Shown in pieces: positions 8,991-18,782 of a stretch of DNA of 52,409 nt. Position 1 is the first letter of the stretch; the number at the start of each line of letters is the position of its first letter. The translations under genes were made by a program, and so were the position numbers. Under the pieces are notes generated by a model. It was not told where the DNA came from. It saw nothing but the letters and a program-made list of their open reading frames with translations, and made no database searches. Origin of the DNA: a virus; the IMG/VR virus record IMGVR_UViG_3300021093_000107, positions 1 to 52,409 of that record, one strand, 5' to 3'.

Positions 8991-11900
8991 TGCCCACGTA
9001 TTCAATTACAGGACCTGACGGTAAAGAGTATTCTATTGATGGGCCCGAGGGAGCATCTCGTGAGCAAGTTATTGCTGCTATCGAAAATCAGCTAGCCTTA
9101 AAAAATAAACCTATCGAGACCGCTGGTCCTATTGAAGCTTTAGTAGGTAGTACTAAGCGTATGGGTGCTAATATTATTACAGGTGCTCAATTACCATTTG
9201 GCACGAAAGAAGCGGCACTAGAAGGCATATCAAGACAAAAAGATATTACCGAAAGACCAGCAGGTAGTTTAGAAGCTGTAAAACAAGCGTATGAACAAAA
9301 AGGTTTCTTTCCAGCCGCCAAAGAAGTTGTTACTCAAATCCCAGGAGTTATTACTGAACAAGTGCCTCTTGTAGGTTCTATGTATGCTGGTGCTAAAGCA
9401 GGTGCTATGCTTCCAGTTCCTCCACAATTTAAACCATTTACTGCGCTTGCAGGGTCAGTCTTACTACCATTATTATCCTATGCAGGATCAAGTGCTGAAC
9501 GTAAAGCTGAAGAACAAATTGCTAGAGGTGAACCTGTTGATATAAATGCGACAGGTGCTTTTGCTTCAGGTGCGGGTCAAGCAGCATTAGATAGATTAGC
9601 ACTAGGCTTCAGTGGACTAGCACGAGTATTTGGTATTTCATCTAAAGAATTAGCCACAGAAGCAGGTGCAAAATTAGCAAAAGAATCATTGGGTAAAGCA
9701 ATAGCTAAAGGCACATTAAAAACAGAACTAGCTGAGATACCTACTGAAATTGCACAACAAGCTATTGAAAGATTTTATGCAGGGTTACCTCTTACAGGTG
9801 AAGATGCATTAAAAGAATACGGCGATATAGCATATCAAACATCTCTCATGGGTCCTCTTGGTGGTGTTGGCCGTGTATACGAACGCGGTGAACAACGTGA
9901 CATCATCAAAGGTCTAGAACAACGTCAACAACGTGAAGGTATTAAAACAAAACAAGCAGATATTAAAGCTGCACTCAATGAACCTTCTGGTCAATTTGTT
10001 ATCGACCCTATCACACAACAAGAAAAAGAATTAACTATAGGTGAGCTACAAAAAAGAGAACGCTCAGAATTATTTCCTGAAGAATTTGTTACAGATAAAA
10101 CACTCACGGATTTAGGTATTAAAGCAAGTACTCCTCTTGTTAAAAAAGGTGGACTCCGTGATTTAGATTTAAATAAACCCGAAGAAGCAAAGCAATTTAT
10201 TGACGGGCTAACTTTATTTAAAGAGCAAAAAGGCGTTGAACCCGAAGTAAAAAATAAGATTGAAGCAAAGATTAAAGAAGTTGAAGATAATTTAAAAGCT
10301 CTAGAAACTAAACAGAAAGAGGCTCAAGATGAAAGACTTAAGTCCACAACAGATAGAGAAAATATTCAAGTATCTGGAGAACCCATGGCAGGACGAGCCG
10401 AAGGAATTTCAGAGCCTGTCGGAGTTAGAGGTGTTGAGCCTACAGCTAATATTAGACCAACTGAAATGGGAGAGGCGAGACGCAGTGCTCCACTAGCACC
10501 TGAATCTACTGAAGTATTAAAAGGTGAAGAAGGTCCGAAGTATGCTAAAGGCGAGGAAGATATTGGGTATCATGCAGGAAATTTAGGATATGGGTTTGAT
10601 ACTACTTTAGGTAGAATGTCTTCAGGCAGAAGTACAGGTCATTTTGGCACAGGAGTTTATTTTACAGGACAACCTATAACTGAAGGAACTCGTATAAATA
10701 GACCTATGCAAAAAATAGATTTTTCTAAATATAACTTAGCTAAACCCAAAACAAGAGAAGATGCGTTTAAATTACATGACGGTTTAAAAGCTATAAATGA
10801 CGCTGTTACTCAGTTAGCCCAAGGTAAAACTGAATGGGAAGGATATTTTGGAGCTAAAGAAAATATAAATAGTTTATATGACAAAGCTGCTTCAAGACTT
10901 AGTGAAAGTCTTGGTTTAGGTCAATACGGAAAAATTAAAGGTCTTATTGAAGAAGAAGTTAAAAAAACTGCGCCCAACGTAGAAAAAGTAATACATACAA
11001 ATGAGTATGTTCCTACCGCTGCTACTGAAGTAATGAAAAAACTTGGTTATGAAGGTGTTGATGTCAGAGGAATTCCAGATTTAGATAATATTACATATGG
11101 GTCTGTCATTTATGAAAAATCATTAGCGTCTAAAGCTAAAGAAGCCCGTGGTGAAATGGCTCTTACAAGAGAAACACCAGAAACAATTGTAGCGGCACTT
11201 AGAGATAGATTTGGTAATAATATCAATAAAGCTATGGAGCGGGGCGATGTTAAGTTAATTGAAAGTAAAGACTTACCTGCTAACATAGCACCTGATGCAG
11301 TAGCATACTTTGATAAGGGTGCAGCACATCTTATTACTGATCGTCTATCTAGGGAAGAAGCGCCTCGTAAATTATTGCATGAAGTAGGTGTTCACTATGG
11401 TCTTGAAGGTATGGCAGGTAAAGACTTATATAGGGATATTTTACGCACCGTCAGCCGACTAAAGGATACAGACAAAGCAGTTCGCGAAGCCACTGAACAC
11501 GTTAATAATAGGTATAAAGAATTAACACCAGGTAGTCGTGAGCATAGCGAAGAAGTCTTAGCTAGACTTGGTGAATCAGCACCTAATCATACGTTATGGC
11601 GTCGTATTGTCTCGGCTATCAAAAACTTCTTATTGAAAAAAGGTTTATGGAATCCTAACCGAATGGATGTTCGTGACATCCAAGACTTAATTAATAGGTC
11701 AACAGCTAAGTCACTCGCAGGAAAAATTAAACCAGCTACAAAAGAAATCCAGTATGCAAAAGCTGAACTACCTATATCTGACCGATTTAAAGACACTAAA
11801 GTATTTAGTCCACCAGGTGAAAACCAAGAGCGCGCATTTAAAGAGTTTGCGACCGGTACCTATGATCAGTTTAAATCAGAAGAAGGTAGAAAAGCCATTA

Positions 11901-14461
11901 CTAATTCTATAGACCGAGCGTTCCTTGAAGGTAGAACAAAGGTAGCTTATGCAGGTGCAGGTGTTCAGTCTAGGTTAATCAAAGATTTTAATGGTAGTGT
12001 CAATGATGCACTAGGTAATGTCCGTGCTGATATTCTGTACGACCAAGCTTTAAACGGTAACATACTCGGTTCTGTGTCAGCTAAAGAAGGCCGTGTTATA
12101 TTTGATGAAAGTGGTGTAGCAAAAGTAGAACCTTCACCATATCACATCAGTGCTATCTTTGATGAACAAGGTAAATTAGCAAAAACTTTAGGCCCGGTTG
12201 ATGCAAAACATGTAGCAAATGCATATCTACAAGCCGTAAGAAATAAAGAAATATTAGAAAACAATGATAAATACGAAGCGCTCATCCAACGCACAGAAAA
12301 TCAAAAGCTTAAAGATCAATACAAAAAAGAAATTAAATATATCTCGGATGAACAACGTGCCGCGATAGAACCGGCATTAAAATATGTAGATGAGTTTCCT
12401 GAAGTTAAAAGAATGGCGGAAATTTATGATAAGGTTAGGTTAGATGAAATTGATATGCTTGAGAAAGCTGAGATCTACTCTAAAGAGTACGCGGATAAAC
12501 TACGTGGTACTAAAGGCTATGTGCCGTTGTTCCGAGTTATGGAAGACTTAGATAATGTAACACCGGGTGCTAAACAATACTTTAAGGGTCTAGCTGATAT
12601 CGGCAAACAACATGCGTTTGAGGGTTCTGATAGACAAACCTTAGATGTATTAGATAATATGTTGACACGTCATATGTGGGCAGTTAACGCAGCGGTTCGT
12701 AATAATGCAAATAAACGCCTTGTAAAACAACTTGCTATCCATGATGAAGCAGGTCAACCCATCTATCACTATCAAATTCCCGCAGGTAAAGAAGATGTGA
12801 TGACACCTATTTTTGTTGATGGTAAACGTAAGTATGTTGAATATACAGATCCTTTATTTGCTACATCAGTATATGGTTTAGAACCATCCTTAGGTCCTAT
12901 TCTAGGCTTGATGAGTAAAGCAAGTAATGCACTCCGTATTGGTGTGACTGCAGCGCCTACATTCCAAGTCTATCAGTTATTTAACGACGCGCCCCGTGCA
13001 GCCATGTTATCCGGTGTGAATAGACCATTCAAACTTATGGGTGAAGTGTTCAAGAGTTTCTATACAACATTAAAAGACCCTAATGATCCTATCATTAAAG
13101 AAATGAATCGTCTTGGTATCAGTGGTGGCTTTGGACATAATGCAAAAGATATTGCAAATAAAATGCGTCGTGATTTAGGTCTTGAAGCTAATACGCTTGG
13201 TAAACGAGCTCTAGACAAAACAGAACAATTTGCAGCGGCATCTGATATGGCGCAACGTCGTGCTGTATTTAAACGTACACTACTTGAAACAGGTGGTGTT
13301 GAGAATGCTGACGGATCTATTACAGGCGGTAATAAAGTATTAGCGATGGACCGTGCTATGAATATTATTCACTGGCAGAAACGTGGTACAAGTAATAAGG
13401 TTAAAGTCTTATCTCAAGTTGTGCCGTTCTTAAATGCATATATTCAAGGTATGGACACATTGATCCGTGCTATGCGTGGTGAAGGTATTAGTGGTCGCGA
13501 GAAAAAAGAAGCCCAGATATTATTCGCACAAACGGCATTGAAGATAGCTGCGTTATCTACTATCTACGCTATGACTGTAGGCGGGGATGAAGAGTATCAG
13601 AAGTTAGATGATAGACAAAAGATTAGATCATTCATTATTCCGGGCACAGGCGTTAAAATTCCAGTAGCATCTGAAATAGCTATGTTGACTAAAGCTATTC
13701 CTGAAATGACATGGCAATATATCAATCGAGAAGGCACCGCTAATCCGATGGACTCAACTAAGCTTATGCAAGCTATCGGCGGTTCGTTTGCTGACGGTTT
13801 ACTTGGTCCTAACTTAATGCCACAAGCTTTACGTGCAGGTGTTGAGGTTGTAACTAATCATGACTTTTTGACTGGCAACCCAATTGTTGGACGCGGTTTA
13901 GAAAATCTTGCAACGTCTGAGCAGTTTACGGAAAACACTTCGGAATTAGCTAAGCTTGTAGGGGGAACAGGTATCATTTCTCCAGTTAATTTAGATCATC
14001 TCATTAAAGGTTATGGCGGTACGATGGCTGCGGGCGTGCTTTACGGAATTGATGCTACAGCTAATATGTTCTTTAATGATAAGCTACCTACTACCCCTTT
14101 ATACAGAGTGCCTATGATTGGTTCATTTATGTATAGCCCAGAAGGTAAAGGCCAACTTAATGACTATTATGATTTAAAAGATAGATCTGATGAAGTGACT
14201 GCAACATTAAATCACTTAAGAAAGTTTGGTACTCCAGAAGAAGCTCAAGAGTATGCGACAGACAAAAAAGAAATCTTAGCTATCCGTGGACAAGTGAATG
14301 CTATATCAAATCAAATGAAGATACTACGTGAACAACGTAAACGCATCATAGCAGGTAACTTAAGTTCTGACGAGAAAAGAAGTCAACTAAATATTATTGA
14401 CGCACGTATTAATAACATGGTACAAAACATAGGTGCACTAAGAGTCAAAGCAGGACTTTAA
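8990..14461 (+). CDS. Giant polyvalent ejection protein (1823 aa) with ART-like and metallopeptidase-like segments
   Basis: The largest gene in the window, in the T7 gp16 position, and probably injected into the cell with the DNA. Visible order: a short N-terminal motif (MPTYSITGPDGKEYSIDGP); a hydrophobic region (about residues 118-170); Lys/Glu coiled coil (about 410-450); an ADP-ribosyltransferase-like segment (about 525-715) with H528, Y557 in FGTGVYFTG and E709 in GSVIYEK; a metallopeptidase-like HEVGVH at 797-802, which has one residue too many for a classical HExxH; long helical regions; and a conserved C-terminal domain (about 1690-1823) resembling the large polyvalent-protein-associated domains. 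Polyvalent proteins typically deliver protective effectors at infection. The domain calls are by eye. The stop overlaps the convergent gene's stop within a TTAA. Confidence 0.75.
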   Translation: MPTYSITGPDGKEYSIDGPEGASREQVIAAIENQLALKNKPIETAGPIEALVGSTKRMGANIITGAQLPFGTKEAALEGISRQKDITERPAGSLEAVKQAYEQKGFFPAAKEVVTQIPGVITEQVPLVGSMYAGAKAGAMLPVPPQFKPFTALAGSVLLPLLSYAGSSAERKAEEQIARGEPVDINATGAFASGAGQAALDRLALGFSGLARVFGISSKELATEAGAKLAKESLGKAIAKGTLKTELAEIPTEIAQQAIERFYAGLPLTGEDALKEYGDIAYQTSLMGPLGGVGRVYERGEQRDIIKGLEQRQQREGIKTKQADIKAALNEPSGQFVIDPITQQEKELTIGELQKRERSELFPEEFVTDKTLTDLGIKASTPLVKKGGLRDLDLNKPEEAKQFIDGLTLFKEQKGVEPEVKNKIEAKIKEVEDNLKALETKQKEAQDERLKSTTDRENIQVSGEPMAGRAEGISEPVGVRGVEPTANIRPTEMGEARRSAPLAPESTEVLKGEEGPKYAKGEEDIGYHAGNLGYGFDTTLGRMSSGRSTGHFGTGVYFTGQPITEGTRINRPMQKIDFSKYNLAKPKTREDAFKLHDGLKAINDAVTQLAQGKTEWEGYFGAKENINSLYDKAASRLSESLGLGQYGKIKGLIEEEVKKTAPNVEKVIHTNEYVPTAATEVMKKLGYEGVDVRGIPDLDNITYGSVIYEKSLASKAKEARGEMALTRETPETIVAALRDRFGNNINKAMERGDVKLIESKDLPANIAPDAVAYFDKGAAHLITDRLSREEAPRKLLHEVGVHYGLEGMAGKDLYRDILRTVSRLKDTDKAVREATEHVNNRYKELTPGSREHSEEVLARLGESAPNHTLWRRIVSAIKNFLLKKGLWNPNRMDVRDIQDLINRSTAKSLAGKIKPATKEIQYAKAELPISDRFKDTKVFSPPGENQERAFKEFATGTYDQFKSEEGRKAITNSIDRAFLEGRTKVAYAGAGVQSRLIKDFNGSVNDALGNVRADILYDQALNGNILGSVSAKEGRVIFDESGVAKVEPSPYHISAIFDEQGKLAKTLGPVDAKHVANAYLQAVRNKEILENNDKYEALIQRTENQKLKDQYKKEIKYISDEQRAAIEPALKYVDEFPEVKRMAEIYDKVRLDEIDMLEKAEIYSKEYADKLRGTKGYVPLFRVMEDLDNVTPGAKQYFKGLADIGKQHAFEGSDRQTLDVLDNMLTRHMWAVNAAVRNNANKRLVKQLAIHDEAGQPIYHYQIPAGKEDVMTPIFVDGKRKYVEYTDPLFATSVYGLEPSLGPILGLMSKASNALRIGVTAAPTFQVYQLFNDAPRAAMLSGVNRPFKLMGEVFKSFYTTLKDPNDPIIKEMNRLGISGGFGHNAKDIANKMRRDLGLEANTLGKRALDKTEQFAAASDMAQRRAVFKRTLLETGGVENADGSITGGNKVLAMDRAMNIIHWQKRGTSNKVKVLSQVVPFLNAYIQGMDTLIRAMRGEGISGREKKEAQILFAQTALKIAALSTIYAMTVGGDEEYQKLDDRQKIRSFIIPGTGVKIPVASEIAMLTKAIPEMTWQYINREGTANPMDSTKLMQAIGGSFADGLLGPNLMPQALRAGVEVVTNHDFLTGNPIVGRGLENLATSEQFTENTSELAKLVGGTGIISPVNLDHLIKGYGGTMAAGVLYGIDATANMFFNDKLPTTPLYRVPMIGSFMYSPEGKGQLNDYYDLKDRSDEVTATLNHLRKFGTPEEAQEYATDKKEILAIRGQVNAISNQMKILREQRKRIIAGNLSSDEKRSQLNIIDARINNMVQNIGALRVKAGL

Positions 14462-14664
14462 GCAATACGCCAAGCCCTAACCCCTAGACACCCGTCTTTC
14501 TGTGTCACAAAACATCGTACAACTATTTGAGACCGCTTCGCTCCTTTTTCGATTGCATAGAGCATAATAGATGGTTCAAGTGTAAGTATAAAGAAACTAT
14601 CTCCTATCAACATGCCTTCAAATGGAAATACCCATTCAGGTTCTTTAAACTCTGTCATCTTCAC
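14458..14664 (-). CDS. Small conserved protein following the primase gene, unknown function
   Basis: 68 residues from a GTG at 14664; an ATG at 14658 is an alternative start. The sequence reads FPFEGMLIGDSFFILTLEPS, then AIEKGAKRSQIVVRCFVTQK and CLGVRAWRIA. A compact basic beta-alpha pattern with KGAKRSQIVV suggests nucleic-acid contact. I have seen similar short proteins beside replication genes of aquatic phages. Its start lies inside the 3' end of the primase gene, so translation is probably coupled. It is the last gene of the leftward operon. Confidence 0.65.
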   Translation of the reverse strand: MKMTEFKEPEWVFPFEGMLIGDSFFILTLEPSIMLYAIEKGAKRSQIVVRCFVTQKDGCLGVRAWRIA

Positions 14665-17485
14665 CTACATGTAGATTGGGCATAGTTAATAAATCAATCT
14701 TATACACACGTGTTGCAGACTTACCAATATCTTTCCACCCAGCACTCATACGTTTAACAGAACTTCTACCTGCATCAACCTTAATACCGAGTGCATTAAT
14801 TTGGAATAAGAACTCTTTAGTACTGATGCCACTTTCTGTTAAGTACTTATCAAATTCTGTCTTAGATATATACATAATATTACTATCGTTCTCGACTCGG
14901 ATAACTAAAGCCATTCTAGGTTCCATAGTAATCTTATTATCTTTAAATGCTAAGATGCCTGATTGGTTTTTATTGATGTAATCAGATAGAATAGACTCAT
15001 AGTTAACACTATTAACCTTGACTACGTTATCTCTGATTGCAATCATTTCACCTACAATACGTGCATAAATTCTACCTAGATCTAACTTAGTAATACCAGC
15101 TTCATTAGAAATTTCTCCTGCAGTCATGGCGGCAGCTACTACGTTTTCATAGAAGCGATATGCAGTATCTTCACCGAAGTCTTTTTTGAAACGTAAGCAC
15201 CAAGCATCAATCATCTTATTAACGCCTTGTTCACCTACTTTGTATACAGCTTTAATAAATAAAGGTCCAGCCCAGCCACAATTAAATCTAAACTGGTCAA
15301 AGATTTCTCGACCAAGGGTTGCTTCATCTTTAAATACTGCAGGCTTTCTTACCATCATCTCAATAAGTCTAGCTACTTCACCATTAGGATCTTTCTTTAA
15401 AGTGGTTAGCTTGTCATATAAAGATTGATTAGATGTAAAGATTGCAATTAAAGACGCCGACATTTCATGTTCACGTTCTGCATTCACAGATGCTTGCATT
15501 CGAATCTTAGACTTACCTTGTGAAATCTTATGGATTAATTGTGATAAAGACTTAGGTAATATATTACCCACCTCATCTAAACCAAATGGGATATTGTGTA
15601 GGCCTAAGTATCTACCTGTCATACCGTTTTCTGTAGCTTCTAATACAGATAAATCTTTTGGATTACCCCATACAGAGAGTGCAGAATATAAAGCACCTGT
15701 CTTAGCCGCACCGGATTCACCTGTTAAACATAGTGTCACTCCCGATGTAGATGTGTAATCCATCAATGCCGAACCCATACCTGCTAACATTGTGAATGCA
15801 TGTAGTTCTAGACTTGGCATATTAAGTTTGTTTGCAGATTCTTGCCAACCTTCTAATGTTCCCATAGGTTGTAAGTGTTTAGCGATGCCTCGGCAAAGGG
15901 GAGATGTAGGTGAAGCTACTTCACTACCATCCCGTAGATACTCGGTACCTCCAATAACAAACGATTGGCGACCGAGGGTCCACCCCATTTGCATACGCAT
16001 GACTTCTGCTGATTGTTTGTTCATGAGGTATTGACCCCATTTAATTATATATTGCATTAATAACCCCACTTCCTTAGTTCCTGGACTAAATAAAACACCA
16101 TTACTCGAAATAACTTCTTTAAACTTTTCCACTGCATACACATGCTTTAACGGCAGTAAGAATTCTATTTCCGGATCATTAGGTGGTACCGTTTTCATAA
16201 GTAGACATTCACCATCGGCCACACTACGGATTCGCTTAATAGGATAAATATCATATAAAGATACCGTTGTTCTTATTGTATCTATCGGCTTATTATCTTT
16301 ATCATATTTAGTTTCAACATAATAAATACCGCCGTTTATCCCATATTCATAGCCTTTTAATTCTGGGGGCAATGTTCTTAATTGCGTTGAAACAGTTCCT
16401 GTGACTGGGTGAATTACTTCTACTACTGGATTATCTGAAGGCTCAACGTTTTGAAACTTTTTAGCTATATTAATAGGTGTTGTAATCGTGCCTTTGAGTG
16501 GGCATTCTTCGCAACCACCAGGATTAACTTCATCAAATGTCTTACAGAAATAAGGGCTTAACTTCTTGCCGCCAGGATGTGCTTTTTTAATAGTAGCTTC
16601 TGGAGAGTACCCAGCGTGCTCGCTTGAAATCCAATGAATAGCTTGCTCATGATCATTACAATTTACAGCGATAGATAGCCCTGCCCGCCAAACAGGTTCA
16701 GTCAATATAGCTGCGTTCTGTACTATAAATTTAATCTGATTACATCCGTTGCCGGCAACTGACATATCAGCAAGTTCTTCAAAATTAGTTTGATAGTTAT
16801 CTAACTTAGCAGCTTTAATCTGATCTTCGGATAGTTGGCCTTTAGGAATTGATGCAAGAATTTCTTCCTGTGTTTGTACATGTTGCCCTAAAAAGTTTTT
16901 AAATTCATCAAACGAATATACTTGAATTTCTTTATCTAAAACTTTAGTAGGGATCGGAGGGTCAGTCTTTTGATTGAATGTGTCAGGGCATCGTAAAATC
17001 CGAGCCAAGTCTGCTGTCACTACTGGGTCTATGTTTAGGCCATGATTCAAACAAAAGTCTTTAAACTTTTCTGCGTAAGGCTTCCATTCATCTGCAGGGA
17101 CATCCTTATCAAATATCCAGTATGCATGTACGCCACCACCTGAATCAATGCGTACGGGCGGAGGTAATTCATTAGCTTCAATAAACTTATCTATAGCATC
17201 GAGTGCTTCGTCTTTGGAGTTATAGCCTTTTCCTTCTCCGACATCAAGGTCAACAAAGAAAGACTTCACAGCTTGGGCTTCATCAGCTTTACGGCTATAA
17301 CCTTTGAATGAACTAAGTGCTACAAATATATTAGTCTTCGTATTTTTCTTAGATTCTACAAAGCTTTCTAAGTCATCAATTGATTCAACAAACTTATGCT
17401 TTGTAATCTTTGCAACAGGGTCAATCGTAGCTACACAATACACGCCTGTTGAGGGCAAAGCTTTCTTATAAAATTCTTTAATCAT
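14645..17485 (-). CDS. Primase-helicase: AEP primase fused to DUF927-type ATPase
   Basis: 946 residues. The N-terminal archaeo-eukaryotic primase domain has FFVDLDVG (D79, D81), the SGGGVH motif with H120, and ADLARILRCPDTFNQK. A linker follows with a Cys cluster (KTFDEVNPGGCEECP). The C-terminal ATPase shows Walker A GESGAAKT (589-596) and a Walker B-like FGLDEVGN (about 630), as in DUF927 helicases. It would unwind the fork and prime DNA synthesis for the family A polymerase of the same operon. The RBS is TAGGAAACTGCAATG at 17485. The gap before it (17486-17575) holds a small hairpin. Confidence 0.88.
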   Translation of the reverse strand: MIKEFYKKALPSTGVYCVATIDPVAKITKHKFVESIDDLESFVESKKNTKTNIFVALSSFKGYSRKADEAQAVKSFFVDLDVGEGKGYNSKDEALDAIDKFIEANELPPPVRIDSGGGVHAYWIFDKDVPADEWKPYAEKFKDFCLNHGLNIDPVVTADLARILRCPDTFNQKTDPPIPTKVLDKEIQVYSFDEFKNFLGQHVQTQEEILASIPKGQLSEDQIKAAKLDNYQTNFEELADMSVAGNGCNQIKFIVQNAAILTEPVWRAGLSIAVNCNDHEQAIHWISSEHAGYSPEATIKKAHPGGKKLSPYFCKTFDEVNPGGCEECPLKGTITTPINIAKKFQNVEPSDNPVVEVIHPVTGTVSTQLRTLPPELKGYEYGINGGIYYVETKYDKDNKPIDTIRTTVSLYDIYPIKRIRSVADGECLLMKTVPPNDPEIEFLLPLKHVYAVEKFKEVISSNGVLFSPGTKEVGLLMQYIIKWGQYLMNKQSAEVMRMQMGWTLGRQSFVIGGTEYLRDGSEVASPTSPLCRGIAKHLQPMGTLEGWQESANKLNMPSLELHAFTMLAGMGSALMDYTSTSGVTLCLTGESGAAKTGALYSALSVWGNPKDLSVLEATENGMTGRYLGLHNIPFGLDEVGNILPKSLSQLIHKISQGKSKIRMQASVNAEREHEMSASLIAIFTSNQSLYDKLTTLKKDPNGEVARLIEMMVRKPAVFKDEATLGREIFDQFRFNCGWAGPLFIKAVYKVGEQGVNKMIDAWCLRFKKDFGEDTAYRFYENVVAAAMTAGEISNEAGITKLDLGRIYARIVGEMIAIRDNVVKVNSVNYESILSDYINKNQSGILAFKDNKITMEPRMALVIRVENDSNIMYISKTEFDKYLTESGISTKEFLFQINALGIKVDAGRSSVKRMSAGWKDIGKSATRVYKIDLLTMPNLHVGEDDRV

Positions 17486-17521
17486 TGCAGTTTCCTAAAT
17501 TTTTAGTCAACAGTTCCCCAC

Positions 17522-17540
17522 CACACAAAAGTGTGTTTTT
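17522..17540 (+). terminator. Weak terminator-like hairpin, plus-strand orientation
   Basis: A CACAC-AAAA-GTGTG hairpin is followed by TTTTT when read on the plus strand. The five-pair stem is short. It would act on antisense transcripts running through the minus-strand primase gene. On the minus strand the hairpin follows an A tract instead and might only shape the leader between the HTH and primase genes. Confidence 0.35.
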
Positions 17541-17575
17541 AAAATTACTACTGGAGAAATCCTATTCTACTACGT

Positions 17576-17884
17576 TTATATATCTTTGCCTATTGCATCT
17601 AAATAATTTTTAGCTACCTTCATTGTCGGCGCAGGTAATATACCTCGTTCTAACGCCTTATCAACTTTGCCTATAAATTTAGCAATACGCTCATAATTCT
17701 TCTCTCTAACATACTGGCCTCTGAACCAATTGTGTATCGACATCCTTGACACATCAAAAACTTCAGCAACATACGACGTAGGTAAATTTGCTTTTACACA
17801 AACCTTACCCAGTTGTATACCAATACGCGTGGGATCTGCTTTATGAAGATCCAGTAAAAACCTTTCACTATATGGTCTAGCCAT
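17576..17884 (-). CDS. HTH DNA-binding protein, candidate phage regulator
   Basis: 102 residues. The central region KANLPTSYVAEVFDVSRMSI followed by HNWFRG is a good helix-turn-helix (about residues 32-55), with basic flanks. There is no dimerisation or protease domain as in CI-type repressors. It sits between the SSB-like and primase genes and would be made with the replication proteins. It is the only clear HTH regulator in the window, so it is the first candidate to bind the dyads at 36371-36417; that link is inference. Confidence 0.7.
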   Translation of the reverse strand: MARPYSERFLLDLHKADPTRIGIQLGKVCVKANLPTSYVAEVFDVSRMSIHNWFRGQYVREKNYERIAKFIGKVDKALERGILPAPTMKVAKNYLDAIGKDI

Positions 17885-17893
17885 GATTTCTCC

Positions 17894-18772
17894 TTATGAC
17901 TTCGCAGACCATTTATTAATAATTGAACTTACATCTGCTTTTGGTGCAACAGGTGCTGATGTTGGTTCTGACACTCTTAATGTAGGTTCAACGACGTCTG
18001 CTACGGGTACTACTGCAGGTGGTACTACAGGTGGTGCACTCGGTGTAGTAAGCGTCGGCTGAGCGACTGGTGTTTCCTCTTCTGTTTCTTGGTAAACACG
18101 TAGTGTCACATAGTTTTTAGCTTCGTCTGATTGAGAAATATTGTTAAGCACTTCTAACATATCCATAGGCACAGCACCACTTGGTTCAAATAAAAGCTTC
18201 TGATAGGTTACAGATTTGTCAAACGATATTTTTGTAATCACGTTATTGTTATTAATACCATTTGCTGCTAGGAATCTGATGTATGTTTGGAATGGGCGTT
18301 TGCCGTTAACCTCTTCACCAAAGCAAGACTTAGGAGATAAGATTAGTTGCATGATATCATTCGGTTTACCTGGTTGAACAACTGCTGTTCTCCATGATAA
18401 TTTACATGCTGGTGTTGCACCACGAATACTGTGTGCACATTGATTACATGCAGGTGCTTGTGGTGTCTTTACATCTGCATCAGGTGTTTGTGCATTATTA
18501 GACCAGCATAGTGGTTTAGATTTAGCACCTGGTGTATAAGCACTGCCATAGAATGTACGAGAAGGAGTATGAGCCATCTTAACAAAGATAACTTCTATCT
18601 CTTTATCAGTCGACGCAATCTCATTACCATTCACTACTAAATTAAATTTACCACCTTCAACTGAAAGTCTTCTATTATTAGCACGACCGGCGACGGCTAA
18701 AGTGTCTGCATTAAGACCGCCTGATGCCATCAAAGAATTCTGTTGTAACTGCGTTATTAAATCGATACTCAT
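17894..18772 (-). CDS. Probable single-stranded DNA-binding protein with Cys cluster
   Basis: 292 residues. A beta-rich N-terminal two-thirds includes a putative zinc site (C at KPLCWSN, then ACNQCAHSI and PACKLSW, about residues 89-125). An acidic and Pro/Val-rich linker (about 235-275) leads to a short C-terminal tail (ADVSSIINKWSAKS). A Zn-bearing core plus a flexible tail, placed in the replication operon, resembles gp32-like SSBs. No direct family match is certain. The initiating ATG has an AAGGAG ribosome site. Confidence 0.5.
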   Translation of the reverse strand: MSIDLITQLQQNSLMASGGLNADTLAVAGRANNRRLSVEGGKFNLVVNGNEIASTDKEIEVIFVKMAHTPSRTFYGSAYTPGAKSKPLCWSNNAQTPDADVKTPQAPACNQCAHSIRGATPACKLSWRTAVVQPGKPNDIMQLILSPKSCFGEEVNGKRPFQTYIRFLAANGINNNNVITKISFDKSVTYQKLLFEPSGAVPMDMLEVLNNISQSDEAKNYVTLRVYQETEEETPVAQPTLTTPSAPPVVPPAVVPVADVVEPTLRVSEPTSAPVAPKADVSSIINKWSAKS

Positions 18773-18782
18773 ATACTGCTCC

